40,110 bases of DNA from Gammaproteobacteria bacterium (GTDB taxonomy: Bacteria > Pseudomonadota > Gammaproteobacteria > Thiohalomonadales > Thiohalomonadaceae): the NCBI GenBank assembly GCA_003252455.1, contig QKED01000038.1, forward strand, positions 1 through 40,110, read 5' to 3'. Position numbers and translations under genes: made by a program. Each line of letters begins with the position of its first letter. The stretch's first letter is position 1. This document shows, in pieces, positions 1 to 11,994 of this stretch. Under the pieces are notes generated by a model. The model saw only the letters and a program-made list of their open reading frames with translations. It was not told the DNA's origin and ran no database searches.

Positions 1-477
1 ATCGAGCAACTCCGTGCAGCAGGTATCACAGATGCGATGGTGAATGCAGGGGGCGACCTGCGGGCCATTGGTCATGCAGGTGACCGTCCATGGCGTGTCG
101 GCGTCAGACACCCTCAGGGGCCTGGAGTGATTGCCTCTGTCGAGGTAGAGGGTGATGAGAGTGTATTCACCTCGGGCAATTACGAGCGGTTTAGAGAGAT
201 CGATCAGGTGCGATATCCACACATCCTTGACCCACGTACAGGGATGCCAGTGAATGAGGTCGCTTCAGCAACAGTCCTGCATGAGTCTGGTACTTTAGCG
301 GATGCTGCGGCAACAGCTTTAGTGGTGGCTGGAGTAAAGGAGTGGAGGCATGTGGTCGACGAATTGCAATTGAAATATGTGATGCTGGTCGACAATGATG
401 GCCGAATTTACATTACACCAGAGATGGAGAAACGAGTGACATTCAGCACACCGCCTGAGGTGATCATCGTTGAATAA
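1..477 (+). CDS. apbE: FAD:protein FMN transferase (ApbE family), C-terminal part
   Basis: The gene is open from base 1, so its N-terminus lies outside the window; 158 codons are visible. ApbE enzymes transfer FMN from FAD to a threonine of target proteins such as Rnf/Nqr subunits, outside the cytoplasm. Family motifs seen in order are NAGGDLRAIG, TSGNYERF, YPHILDPRTG and a Mg-binding-type ADAAATAL segment. The end is a double stop (TAA TAG). The next gene begins 118 bases later on the same strand, so these may share a transcript, but no flavoprotein target is visible here. The family call is firm; the target protein is unknown. Confidence 0.92.
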   Translation: MEQLRAAGITDAMVNAGGDLRAIGHAGDRPWRVGVRHPQGPGVIASVEVEGDESVFTSGNYERFREIDQVRYPHILDPRTGMPVNEVASATVLHESGTLADAAATALVVAGVKEWRHVVDELQLKYVMLVDNDGRIYITPEMEKRVTFSTPPEVIIVE

Positions 478-595
478 TAGTGTTGTCGGCAGCGCAAGTG
501 TCTAGAATCAAACACGCCAGGACCGGTCCGGCGCCGCAGTGGCTGCGTCGCATCGTTGATCGTTTCGATGATTTATTATTTCTATCGCGTGCCTA

Positions 596-1333
596 ATGTA
601 CCAAGCTACTAACACCTTAGGCAGGCACATCTCGCGTTCGCTAGCAGTGTCTGCTTTCGTAATACTGCTGCTGTTGGCTAACTGGACCATCAGGTTCGCA
701 CGAGTGGATTTGGCCGCAGAGCCCTCATATCGGGCCATGGTGAAGTGGGGAACGGATCGACCCGACACAGATCAGATCGACACAGTGCTTGCCAACTTAT
801 CTAGTGTCACCGAGCTCACGAGTAGCGATCCTGGTCTCTTTTTTTCAATAGCAAAGGCTGAAGCTACGCTAGCAAGCGCATATCTGAGGCGGAGGCTTGT
901 GCCTGAAGCGGATGCCACCCTCAGAGCTTCTCTGCAGCAGCAGGCTGAAGTGCTCAATGTACGTGCTCACAAAAATGTACAATTGGCCCTGGCGCAGAAC
1001 CCTTCAAACAGCCATATGTGGGCACTTGATGCGTCTCTGGGGTATCAGACAAATTCAGAGACTAGTGCTATTATTGCTGCGATGGCTCGTGCCTATCACT
1101 TGGGGCCTCACGAAACTGAAGTTCTGACCCCGATGATCGAATTAGGTGCCATTATGTGGCCGAGTCTGGATGAGCAAGGCCGAAATCTAGTCAAAAGCAT
1201 GATCGAGACCGCACTTATAGCTAACCGCAAAACGTACAATCAAAAGATCATGACGATCTTGGTGCGTAACAGAGCAGTCCACTTGGTCTGCTCGATTGAG
1301 GCACTCGTACATACCTACCCATTCTGTCAATAA
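596..1333 (+). CDS. membrane-anchored protein resembling VpsP-type polysaccharide-cluster proteins
   Basis: This predicted 245-residue protein has one N-terminal membrane segment (about residues 15-35) followed by a helical, Ala/Leu-rich soluble region with TPR-like character. The stretch around LAQNPSNSHMWAL and the later segments ARAYHLGPHE and IMWPSLDEQG resemble the pattern I know from VpsP-type proteins of exopolysaccharide/exosortase clusters (an alanine-rich helix pair, then a 'GP-E' and a 'WP-LD' motif). That is a resemblance from memory, not a search. An in-frame TGA at 569-571 limits the start to 596 or later. Only 12 bases separate it from the downstream secreted protein gene, suggesting an operon. 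Base composition is lower in GC than the central cluster. Confidence 0.7.
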   Translation: MYQATNTLGRHISRSLAVSAFVILLLLANWTIRFARVDLAAEPSYRAMVKWGTDRPDTDQIDTVLANLSSVTELTSSDPGLFFSIAKAEATLASAYLRRRLVPEADATLRASLQQQAEVLNVRAHKNVQLALAQNPSNSHMWALDASLGYQTNSETSAIIAAMARAYHLGPHETEVLTPMIELGAIMWPSLDEQGRNLVKSMIETALIANRKTYNQKIMTILVRNRAVHLVCSIEALVHTYPFCQ

Positions 1334-1345
1334 GGAACTACTGCC

Positions 1346-1975
1346 ATGAGAGTTACCAATCCCTTCAAGTCAAACCTGGTTCGCGTCGGTGTCGTTAGCG
1401 TCTTCCTCGCGGTCTCTGGGTCTGCGTTTGCCGGTCAGAAGACTGGTACCGGCTCCACTTTCGTCACTTCCACGGGTGTCGATGTCTATGTTGTCCCTGA
1501 TTCCGACTTGGGGACTGAGGGCGATGGCGTTGTGATCCTGAGCATCAGCCAGGCTGCCCTCGACTATGCATCGACTTCAATGACCTCATATCTTTCTTCA
1601 GGGGAGACCTACTCTCGGGCAACTGGTTTGACCGTGATGAACCGCCCTGCTGGCCTCGGTGCCGATGAGGTGGCCGCTGCTGTTGTTTATAACAGTGACG
1701 TATCGAATCAGTTCGTTGCCATGACCACCGCTGTGAACCGTGTCAATGCAGTTGATCCTACTGCTGCTGCACACACTGCTGTGGCTGTCTGGATTGTCGC
1801 TGACGCCTCACTCAAAGTGTCTGGTGCCAAGAGTGTGATTGCTCAGATCACGAATACTTCTGCCAAGAATTCAGCTGCTGCCCAGATTGTTGCCAGTTCT
1901 GAGTTCCAAGCCCTCGACTCCGCAACTCAGCAGGCTGTCATTGCTGCAATGCGTGAGAGCGGTGCACAGATCTAA
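1346..1975 (+). CDS. secreted protein of unknown function
   Basis: The 209-residue product begins with a clear Sec signal peptide: basic start, hydrophobic core about residues 12-25, and a GSAFAG cleavage region near residue 29. The mature part is rich in Ala, Ser, Thr and Val with alternating hydrophobic runs, has no cysteine, no C-terminal membrane helix and no PEP-CTERM signal. I do not recognise the family. AAGGAACT lies just upstream of the ATG as a ribosome binding site. The gene follows the VpsP-like gene by 12 bases and is closed by a strong intrinsic terminator about 50 bases after its stop, so it is probably the last gene of that operon. A secreted envelope or matrix component would fit but is unproven. 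Confidence 0.75.
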   Translation: MRVTNPFKSNLVRVGVVSVFLAVSGSAFAGQKTGTGSTFVTSTGVDVYVVPDSDLGTEGDGVVILSISQAALDYASTSMTSYLSSGETYSRATGLTVMNRPAGLGADEVAAAVVYNSDVSNQFVAMTTAVNRVNAVDPTAAAHTAVAVWIVADASLKVSGAKSVIAQITNTSAKNSAAAQIVASSEFQALDSATQQAVIAAMRESGAQI

Positions 1976-2026
1976 GAGTATCCGTGGCTATCTGGCATTG
2001 ATCCTACAGTGCTAGGTTGCTAAGAG

Positions 2027-2059
2027 AGCCAAGTAGCTAAGCTACTTGGCTTTTTTTTT
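2027..2059 (+). terminator. intrinsic terminator after the secreted protein gene
   Basis: An 11-bp perfect stem (AGCCAAGTAGC / GCTACTTGGCT) with a TAA loop is followed by an uninterrupted run of nine T. It closes the ApbE / VpsP-like / secreted protein transcription unit. Confidence 0.95.
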
Positions 2060-2154
2060 GTCCATGCACGAATGAAGTACGTACCGGCGTAGGAATACAA
2101 CAGGACTGTTGTTCTGACTATGGGAATTTAGTCGTGTACTGGGTTGCGAAGTAA

Positions 2155-2188
2155 CAAAAAAAAAAGCGATTACATAGTAATCGCTTTT
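2155..2188 (-). terminator. intrinsic terminator of tRNA-Lys
   Basis: On the minus strand an 8-bp stem (GCGATTAC / GTAATCGC) with a three-base loop is followed by a T run more than nine long. It lies just past the CCA end of the tRNA. Confidence 0.9.
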
Positions 2189-2193
2189 CGTGT

Positions 2194-2269
<76 letters not shown>

Positions 2270-2281
2270 GTCGATGAGTGT

Positions 2282-2310
2282 ATTTAACCATACTGTTCAT
2301 TTTTGTGCAA
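2282..2310 (-). promoter_or_regulatory. predicted sigma-70 promoter of tRNA-Lys
   Basis: On the minus strand a -35 TTGCAC (2305-2310) and a -10 TTAAAT (2282-2287) are separated by 17 bases. The predicted start is about 2275, a few bases before the mature tRNA 5' end. A 9-bp inverted repeat brackets the promoter (see findings). Confidence 0.55.
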
Positions 2311-2319
2311 CACTCATCT

Positions 2320-2661
2320 GCGGGTTTTTACACATTCTTTTGTCCACCGGAGTCTCATTGCCAATGTGGGTGTTGAAAATGGGAAGCTAGCTACTGATAG
2401 GGGGTGTCATATTGAGGTACCGCAACTAAGCAAGTAGAGCAGCAGCAATGGTAGCGGCAGGTCTTAGAGGGGGCTGCTATTGGCGATGAATAGCTGATGT
2501 GAATAGGCGGTACTATCTTGAAATGCACCACTATAGGCTTGGACAATGTTCTCCGGTGAGCTGGAACGAGAGGCCAGGGCTCGCTGGGTAGAGCTTACTT
2601 CATCATGATCTAGTGCGTGCCGGAGATGAATTCTGATGTCAGCCACGGCAGAAAGGCCAGA
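2320..2661. other. intergenic region without a supported gene
   Basis: This AT-richer stretch lies between the tRNA-Lys promoter and the 3' end of the VanZ-like gene. The only ORF is a 60-codon GTG-started frame on the minus strand (2464-2646) with no recognisable domain and no convincing ribosome binding site. I see no repeat or clear hairpin. Confidence 0.5.
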
Positions 2662-5651
<2,990 letters not shown>

Positions 5652-5717
5652 TTATTGCCGACCGGGAAGGTACATCATGAGCCTCCCGAGCTGAATTACC
5701 GATGCATGGAGTGACAT

Positions 5718-5936
5718 ATGGTCAATCTACGAGCCCTCTCGACCCTCCTTGAAGAGGCGCCTTCCACGCTGTGGGAAGAGGCAAAGCGGCAAAGCTTCGA
5801 CCCTGTTATCGTAATTGGAACAGCTAAATTGCTTATTGCTAACGACGGTAACCTACGCACACTCTCTCTGATTCAACGTCAAGGCTATGATCACGTCATC
5901 GAGCCGCTGCTGCGTAGGTGGTCATCTGGGTCTTGA
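5718..5936 (+). CDS. small hypothetical protein (72 residues)
   Basis: I do not recognise this protein. It is a mostly helical 72-residue sequence with no signal peptide or membrane segment, and the motif FDPVIVIGTAKLLI in the middle. It is supported by a good ribosome binding site (GGAG, six bases before the ATG) and by filling the space between two minus-strand genes without overlap. It diverges from pgm and ends 20 bases before the 3' end of the convergent aspartic protease gene. There is no clear terminator after it. Confidence 0.55.
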   Translation: MVNLRALSTLLEEAPSTLWEEAKRQSFDPVIVIGTAKLLIANDGNLRTLSLIQRQGYDHVIEPLLRRWSSGS

Positions 5937-5956
5937 GCAGCGGTGTCCCTAGGGTA

Positions 5957-6613
5957 TTACCAGCGTCTTTCCAATTGGAGAAAGCGACCGTTATGTACCA
6001 CCTTCAGACGTTCCAGAAAGGTCATGCCGAGTAGCACCTCGGTTGGGTAACTCCCTGATATTACGACGGCACTTACATCTCGCAACTCGATAGCACCGAG
6101 TTTGATCCGGTCGATTTTCAGGGCGTAGGCGTTCGCAATGCCTGAGGCGGTCTGCACCTGCAACGGTTGCGAATGGCTGAGGTAGTCGAGGTTGATAGCC
6201 AGGGCGTGGCGCTCGCTCAGCGCTACAGAGCTGGCCCCGGTGTCTATGAGCACGTCGAGGGGCTGACCATTGATCCAGGCGCGACTACGGTACATACCGT
6301 CGCTGCCTTGCACAATCGTCACTTTATTCGAGACCTTGCGTGTGTCTCCGGCCAGCAACTGGTTACCGAGTGCGAGGGTCTTCTCACCACCCTCGGTCGA
6401 TACGACTACTGAATCGCCACGGGTTTCTATGAGCGTAACCCCCTCGGGCGAACTTTCGCCGACAGTGAGCATCCGACGCTCACCGTCGATGACGACCACC
6501 GCTTTTTCACCGAAGATGGCAAATAGCTGAAGCGTCTCAACTGCTTGAGTGGTGGGGGTCGTGAGGAGGGTGAACAGCGCCAAAGCGCCGTACAGGGGAG
6601 GGATTCGTAGCAT
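5957..6613 (-). CDS. retropepsin-like clan AA aspartic protease, exported
   Basis: The 218-residue product starts best at 6613 (MLRIPPLYGALALF), which gives a signal peptide ending near TTQA; the frame is open to 6670. The N-terminal half is a beta-rich region rich in Val and Gly. The C-terminal ~110 residues form a single retropepsin domain: the catalytic loop VLIDTGASSVAL, a flap segment, and the hydrophobic-hydrophobic-glycine motif EVLLGMTFLERL. Such single-domain bacterial retropepsins (TIGR02281-type) are predicted to dimerise and act in the periplasm; their substrates are mostly unknown. The gene is convergent with the small ORF at 5718 and divergent from the tyrosine phosphatase gene. 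Confidence 0.88.
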   Translation of the reverse strand: MLRIPPLYGALALFTLLTTPTTQAVETLQLFAIFGEKAVVVIDGERRMLTVGESSPEGVTLIETRGDSVVVSTEGGEKTLALGNQLLAGDTRKVSNKVTIVQGSDGMYRSRAWINGQPLDVLIDTGASSVALSERHALAINLDYLSHSQPLQVQTASGIANAYALKIDRIKLGAIELRDVSAVVISGSYPTEVLLGMTFLERLKVVHNGRFLQLERRW

Positions 6614-6746
6614 TCCTTGGTACTCTTCGCCAGCGACACCGCGAGGATAGCGCGCGTTCTTGAGTGACACAATGGAGCGATTCCCCTGACCCTCTGCGAC
6701 TCATTAGACTAGAGCCCTTGTGATGTAATAACGAGGATGCATCTGC

Positions 6747-7226
6747 ATGGAGAAGGTCAAGGTTCTTTTTGTTTGCATGGGCAACATCTGCCGCTCCCCC
6801 CTCGCGCATGGCCTGTTCGAAAGCAAAGTGCGCGAGCGAGGTTTGGAGGGGTGGATCGTTGTCGATTCGGCGGGTACGCATGCTTATCATGTCGGAGAGG
6901 CCCCTGATCCGCGCTCACAGGAGGTGGCAAGGAGGCATGGCATCGACCTGAGTGGCCAGCGAGCCCGTCAAGCACTGAGGGAGGATTTCGAACGGTACGA
7001 CTATATCCTCGCGATGGATCGGGATAATTACTTCAATTTGAAGCAGATCCAAACAGAGGGCAGTCGAGCACGGCTGGAGCTCTTTCTCAGCTTTGCTCCT
7101 GAGTTGCGCCTAAGTGAGGTGCCAGACCCCTATTATGGGGGGGATGAAGGGTTTGATCGTGTCTACGACATGGTCGATGCGGCAGCAGACGGGTTGCTGG
7201 ATGCCATCGTCGCCAAGCGGTGCTGA
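6747..7226 (+). CDS. low-molecular-weight protein-tyrosine phosphatase
   Basis: This 159-residue cytosolic phosphatase has the P-loop CMGNICRS (Cys10, Arg16) right after the first beta strand and the general-acid motif DPYYGG near the C-terminus, so all catalytic elements are present. Relatives include Wzb/Etp, which dephosphorylate tyrosine kinases of polysaccharide export, and arsenate-reductase-like paralogues; no BY-kinase gene lies nearby, so the partner is unknown. The ribosome binding site is CGAGGA at 6732-6737, with a nine-base spacer. It ends just before a bidirectional terminator shared with the convergent rne gene. Confidence 0.93.
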   Translation: MEKVKVLFVCMGNICRSPLAHGLFESKVRERGLEGWIVVDSAGTHAYHVGEAPDPRSQEVARRHGIDLSGQRARQALREDFERYDYILAMDRDNYFNLKQIQTEGSRARLELFLSFAPELRLSEVPDPYYGGDEGFDRVYDMVDAAADGLLDAIVAKRC

Positions 7227-7247
7227 CGGACAGTGTCACCAAAACGA

Positions 7248-7272
7248 AAAGGGGCCTCAATGAGGCCCCTTT
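7248..7272. terminator. bidirectional hairpin between the phosphatase gene and rne
   Basis: An 11-bp perfect stem (AAAGGGGCCTC / GAGGCCCCTTT) with a three-base loop lies between two convergent genes. T tracts on either side are short, so termination may rely on the strong stem and the terminal A/T pairs. Confidence 0.8.
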
Positions 7273-7320
7273 GTTATTGTGGGGTTTGAATACCCACCGT
7301 TACGGATGAAGGTGGGCGGA

Positions 7321-10300
7321 TCAGGCCTCGCTGTCACCACCCTCGTTGCTGCCGGTTTCAGTGGCCTTGGCTTCGCTGCTCTTGGTCGAGCGGCGGCGGC
7401 GTGGACGTTTGGCAGGTTTCTTCTCCTGCTCCTCGTCGCTCATATCCGCAGTGGCGACAGCGTCAGCCAATGTTGGCGCATCGATGTCGGTCTGTGGTGT
7501 AACCTCCTGGGAGGTGGGCGCCGATATTGCTTCGTCGACAGATAGTGACGGAGCCTCTACAGACGAGGGTTCGTCGACCTGAGGCAGGGGGGCGTGCGTG
7601 ATGTCCACGTCTACCGCTTCATTTGCAGTAGGGTCGGTCTGGGAGGCGGTTTCGGTCACGCCAACACTGGCCACTTGCGTCTCATGCATCTCTTCGGCGG
7701 TGGCTAGTTCCTCCCCCACTTGCGTGACCTCGATGTCACTCCCGGCCACATCGGCCACGAGGGTCGGTTCAGTGGGGGTCGTATCGGAGAGGGTATCTTC
7801 GAACGGGTGTGTAGGCTCGCTGGCCACACTTTCAACTCCGACACTGACGGGGGGCTCAACCGCATGCTGCTGTGCATGCGAAGTCACCGATATGACCCCC
7901 TCCGCCTCAGGCGAGGTGGTTGGTGTGTAGTCTGACACTACAGAAGGGCTAGTTGGCGCCATGAAAGGGGCGTCCACACGCGGTTGCGTAACGACGGCAT
8001 CGTGGGCAGACCCCTCGTCAGAAGAGCCCTCGTCCTGGTCGGTGTCTTCCTCGTCGGTACTGTGCATGAGAGCGTCATTACCGGCCTCGGCCCCTTCGAT
8101 GGCTGCGTCGTTACCACCGCCACCACCACGGCGACGACGACGACCACCGCGACGGCCTCGGCGGGTCGATCCACGCCCCTCACGCCCTTCACCTTGTTGG
8201 CCGTCGCGCTCACCATTTGCAGTGGCCTCATGGCTAACAACCTCGGACTGGGGTTGATCAAGCGTTTCATCGACCGCCTCGATCAAGGTCTCCTCGACCA
8301 GTTCCTCATTGGCCGGTGGAGAGCGACGCTCTTGGGTCTCGCTACCACCGCGACGACGCTGCTCGCGCTCCTTGTCACGCTCGCGCAGGCGGATGTTGCG
8401 CGCACGCGGGTCACCGGGTCGCAGGCCACGCTCCTCATCGTTACGCTCGGGGCGGTTGCGTCCACGGCCACGCCCGCGGCGGTCGTCATCACTATCTGCC
8501 TCGTTATCGTCACTCTGTTCGACCTGTCGCGGCTGCGTCTCGACACGCTCCTCCTGTGAACGCTCTCGGCGCTCACCGCGCTCACCGCGCTCGTTGCGCT
8601 CACCGTTGCGGCGTCCACGACGGCCACGACGCTCGTCGCGCTCTTGGCGCTCGCCGGGCCCCTCGTCCTGCTGGACGGCTTGGGCCTCGACCTGGTTGGA
8701 CGACTCACCGGCCTTCTCCTCGTCGTCACCAAACAGGCTGGAGATGAGGCGACGGAAGAGAGGCTTTTTGGTCGCTGGCTGAGGCGGCTGTACCGCAGCT
8801 GTCGGTGGCGGCGTCGGCTCGGCGACCGGGGGAGGGGTGGGGGTCGGTAGCGGCGCGCTCGGGCTGACCCCCTTCACGGCGGGCTGCTCTACGGCCGGGC
8901 GGCTACCCTCGGTGACTGGGGCATGTGTGTGACCCTCGCGCTTCTGTTGCTGATAGCTGGCGCGGGCGTGCTCGGGTGCGCCCAGCTCATCGGTGCGGAT
9001 GCGCAGCACCTCGTAGTGTGGGGTCTCCAGCTCGGGGTTGGGGATGAGCAGGATACTGACCCCCTGACGCTCCTCGATAGCGCTAATGATGGCGCGCTTC
9101 TCGTTGAGTAGGAAGGTGGCCACGGCGACCGGCAGTTGTGCCTGGATGCGCCCGGTCTTCTCCTTCATCGCCTCCTCTTCGACGATACGCAGGATGGAGA
9201 GGGCAAGGGATTCGGTACCCCGAATGGTGCCCTGGCCGCTGCAACGGGGGCAGACCACCTGGCTCGACTCACCCAGTGAGGGGCGCAGGCGCTGGCGCGA
9301 CATCTCCAGTAGGCCGAAGCGCGAGATACGCCCCACCTGGACCCGGGCACGGTCCATCTTCAGCGCCTCTTTGAGGCGGTTCTCGACCTCGCGTTGGTTG
9401 CGCGCCGGGGTCATGTCGATGAAGTCGATCACCACCAGCCCCCCGAGGTCGCGCAGGCGCAACTGGCGCGCGATCTCGTCCGCTGCCTCCAGATTGGTGT
9501 TGAGGGCGGTCTCCTCGATATCGCCGCCCTTGGTGGCGCGTGCCGAGTTGATGTCGATGGAGATGAGTGCCTCGGTGTGATCGATGACGATGGAGCCGCC
9601 GGAGGGGAGGGATACCTCACGGCGGAAGGCCGAGTCGATCTGGGTCTCGATCTGATAGCGGGTGAAGAGAGGCACCTTGTCCTGGTAGAGCTTCACCTTG
9701 TGCAGATTCTGCGGCATCACCTGCTTCATGAAGGTGCGTGCCTGCTCGTAGGTTTGCGCGTCGTCGATGAGAATTTCGTTGATATCGTTGCGGAAATAGT
9801 CGCGAATGGCGCGAATAACGACGTTACTCTCCTGGTAGACCAGGAACGGTGCTTTACCCTCGCGGGTCGCGTCTTCGATCGCCTGCCACACCTGCAGCAG
9901 ATAGTCGAGGTCCCACTGCAGCTCTTCGGCGCTCTTGCCGACACCGGCGGTGCGCACGATGAGCCCCATGTCGGCGGGGATATCGAGCTGGCTCATCGCA
10001 TCGCGCATCTCGTTGCGCTCTTCGCCCTCGATGCGGCGCGAGACGCCCCCTGCGCGGGGGTTGTTCGGCATCAGCACCAGGTAGCGGCCGGCCAGGGAGA
10101 TGAAGGTGGTCAGGGCAGCGCCCTTGTTACCACGCTCCTCCTTTTCGACCTGCACCAATACCTCGACACCCTCGGCGAGCACCTCGGCGATATTCGGTCG
10201 ACCCTTATCGGGCTGCTTGATGAAGTAGTTGCGGGCGACCTCTTTTAGCGGGAGGAAGCCATGACGATCGGCGCCATAATCGACAAATGCCGCCTCAAGG

Positions 10301-10455
10301 GAGGGTTCGACGCGGGTGATGCGCCCTTTGTAAATATTGGATTTTTTCGAGACCCGACCGGAGCTTTCGATGTCCAGATCGTAGAGGTGTTGGCCATCGA
10401 CCATGGCCACGCGCAACTCCTCGGGTTGAGTTGCGTTAAAAAGCATTCTCTTCAT
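7321..10455 (-). CDS. rne: ribonuclease E
   Basis: RNase E is the essential endoribonuclease of mRNA decay and rRNA/tRNA processing and the scaffold of the degradosome. The start at 10455 ([21 protein letters not shown]) matches the E. coli N-terminus; the frame is open 17 codons further upstream. The 1044-residue product has an S1 domain (about 35-125), the DNase I-like catalytic core with Mg-binding aspartates in ISIDIN and VIDFIDM, and the Zn-link CPRC. From about residue 520 it has a long disordered tail with proline-rich, arginine-rich ([14 protein letters not shown]) and acidic segments, as expected for an RNA- and partner-binding scaffold. It is transcribed away from rluC behind a long leader. 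Confidence 0.97.
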   Translation of the reverse strand: MKRMLFNATQPEELRVAMVDGQHLYDLDIESSGRVSKKSNIYKGRITRVEPSLEAAFVDYGADRHGFLPLKEVARNYFIKQPDKGRPNIAEVLAEGVEVLVQVEKEERGNKGAALTTFISLAGRYLVLMPNNPRAGGVSRRIEGEERNEMRDAMSQLDIPADMGLIVRTAGVGKSAEELQWDLDYLLQVWQAIEDATREGKAPFLVYQESNVVIRAIRDYFRNDINEILIDDAQTYEQARTFMKQVMPQNLHKVKLYQDKVPLFTRYQIETQIDSAFRREVSLPSGGSIVIDHTEALISIDINSARATKGGDIEETALNTNLEAADEIARQLRLRDLGGLVVIDFIDMTPARNQREVENRLKEALKMDRARVQVGRISRFGLLEMSRQRLRPSLGESSQVVCPRCSGQGTIRGTESLALSILRIVEEEAMKEKTGRIQAQLPVAVATFLLNEKRAIISAIEERQGVSILLIPNPELETPHYEVLRIRTDELGAPEHARASYQQQKREGHTHAPVTEGSRPAVEQPAVKGVSPSAPLPTPTPPPVAEPTPPPTAAVQPPQPATKKPLFRRLISSLFGDDEEKAGESSNQVEAQAVQQDEGPGERQERDERRGRRGRRNGERNERGERGERRERSQEERVETQPRQVEQSDDNEADSDDDRRGRGRGRNRPERNDEERGLRPGDPRARNIRLRERDKEREQRRRGGSETQERRSPPANEELVEETLIEAVDETLDQPQSEVVSHEATANGERDGQQGEGREGRGSTRRGRRGGRRRRRGGGGGNDAAIEGAEAGNDALMHSTDEEDTDQDEGSSDEGSAHDAVVTQPRVDAPFMAPTSPSVVSDYTPTTSPEAEGVISVTSHAQQHAVEPPVSVGVESVASEPTHPFEDTLSDTTPTEPTLVADVAGSDIEVTQVGEELATAEEMHETQVASVGVTETASQTDPTANEAVDVDITHAPLPQVDEPSSVEAPSLSVDEAISAPTSQEVTPQTDIDAPTLADAVATADMSDEEQEKKPAKRPRRRRSTKSSEAKATETGSNEGGDSEA

Positions 10456-11043
10456 GTAGGGTTGTCTCATCAGGCGCTCTACCACACCCGGGTGTGGGTT
10501 CGCCAATCACATGCTGGTCTGCGGTAGGGGGCTGGGACCCCCTGTCCGGTGAAGCGGGCTCTGGCACAGTCGGGCGGTGATCGCACGGGGCCTGAGAGAA
10601 CTGCACTACCGGCACGTTCAAGACGACTCCCAGCCAAGGCCTTGGGAGCGCACTCGTTGCTTATTGTTTCTATTAGGCGAGCTCGTACCCTCGGTGAGGT
10701 GCAGAACTGGCCGCGTGATTTGTCCGGGGAGTTGGCGCGTAAGAGCTGTGGTAATTCCGGTGCACGACGCGCCAAGACCCTAATGTCACCCTGAGCACCC
10801 AACCCTCAGGATCGTAGGGGTAAGCGAAGGGGACGATGCAATATATCAGCCATCCCCATGCCCGGCAATCCTTATCAGGACCGAGGTGTAGCGTAGTTCA
10901 CCAAATCGTCGACTTCGTCTCTAAGTATCTGAAAAATTTTGTGGTTATTGGCGTGGTGTCGGACCACTGGAAACCTTGAGTCGTGTGGCGATAGGGCCGA
11001 GTGATGGATGAACCCACAGGCCGACTCAGGGTATGATCCGCGT
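10456..11043. promoter_or_regulatory. rne leader and rluC upstream region
   Basis: This 588-base gap separates divergent rne and rluC. A long leader is expected for rne, which in E. coli autoregulates through 5' UTR hairpins. On the minus strand I see three structured elements: a 9-bp stem TTGGCGCGT / ACGCGCCAA with a ~25-base loop (about 10732-10775), a palindrome CCAAGGCCTTGG near 10633-10645, and a perfect 16-base palindrome CCACACCCGGGTGTGG at 10482-10497, only ~30 bases before the rne start. Which of these correspond to the E. coli hairpins cannot be decided by eye. No promoter is clear. Short frames inside do not look coding. Confidence 0.5.
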
Positions 11044-11994
11044 ATGAAAACAGACCCAGACCACTCCAAGGTCGTTACCCTGACCATCGCTGTCGAAGAG
11101 GCGGGGCAACGTGTCGACAACTTCCTGCTCAAGACCCTCAAGGGGGTGCCCAAGAGCCACGTCTATCGCATCCTGCGCAAGGGCGAGGTGCGGGTAAACA
11201 AAGGGCGAATCAAGGCTGAATACCGACTCAATGTCGGTGACCTGCTGCGAATCCCTCCCATTCGTGTCGCGGAACGGGAGTCTCCGCAAGGGCCCCATCC
11301 GCGTGCGGTGGCGGAGATCGAGGCGACCATTCTGTACGAGGATAACCGCCTACTGGTGCTCAACAAGCCCTCTGGTGTGGCGGTGCATGGTGGTAGTGGG
11401 GTGAGTTTCGGGGTGATCGAACTACTGCGTGCCTCGCGTCCCGATGCCCCCTTTTTAGAGTTGTGCCATCGCCTCGATCGTGACACCTCTGGCTGTCTGG
11501 TACTGGCTAAGCGGCGCAGTGCCCTACGTGCCTTTCAGGAACTGATGCGCGAAGACAAGGTCGATAAGCGCTATCTCGCCTTGGTGCGGGGAGAGTGGTC
11601 GGGTGGCAAGCGATATATCGATGCGCCACTGCGCAAGAATCAGCTTGCCTCGGGGGAGCGCATGGTACGTGTCGCGCCGGACGGTAAACCGAGCCTCAGC
11701 CTGTTCATGCCGCGGGAGTGCTATGTCGGCTCCACCCTCATGGAGGTGCAACTCATCACCGGTCGCACCCACCAGGTGCGCGTCCACTCGGCCCATTCTG
11801 GCCACCCTATCGCTGGTGACGATAAATACGGTGATGACGACTTTAATCGGGAGATGGCGGCAAAGGGGCTCAAAAGACTCTTTTTACACGCCGCCTCGCT
11901 ACGCTTTCAACTGCCCGAGCAGCCTCCCCTGGAGCTACACGCCCCACTGGAGGGCGCGCTGGAGGGGCTACTGCAACGACTGGAGAAGAGATGA
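11044..11994 (+). CDS. rluC: 23S rRNA pseudouridine synthase RluC
   Basis: RluC makes pseudouridine at three sites of 23S rRNA (955, 2504 and 2580 in E. coli). The 316-residue protein has an N-terminal S4 RNA-binding domain (about 18-75, VPKSHVYRILRKGEVRVN) and the catalytic motif HRLDRDTSG with Asp145, followed by the conserved GRTHQVRVH. The start at 11044 (MKTDPDHSKV) aligns with the E. coli start; an in-frame ATG at 11008 is also possible. It is divergent from rne, as in E. coli, and its stop overlaps the HAD gene by four bases (ATGA). Confidence 0.96.
   Translation: MKTDPDHSKVVTLTIAVEEAGQRVDNFLLKTLKGVPKSHVYRILRKGEVRVNKGRIKAEYRLNVGDLLRIPPIRVAERESPQGPHPRAVAEIEATILYEDNRLLVLNKPSGVAVHGGSGVSFGVIELLRASRPDAPFLELCHRLDRDTSGCLVLAKRRSALRAFQELMREDKVDKRYLALVRGEWSGGKRYIDAPLRKNQLASGERMVRVAPDGKPSLSLFMPRECYVGSTLMEVQLITGRTHQVRVHSAHSGHPIAGDDKYGDDDFNREMAAKGLKRLFLHAASLRFQLPEQPPLELHAPLEGALEGLLQRLEKR

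Noticed and set aside
2464-2646. A 60-codon GTG-started frame just downstream of the VanZ-like gene
   Set aside because: No recognisable family, no good ribosome binding site and ordinary composition for random frames; not supported as a gene.
9394-10248. A 284-codon open frame on the plus strand opposite rne
   Set aside because: Antisense shadow of the conserved RNase E catalytic core; the composition (Leu/Gly/Val/His) is typical of such shadows.
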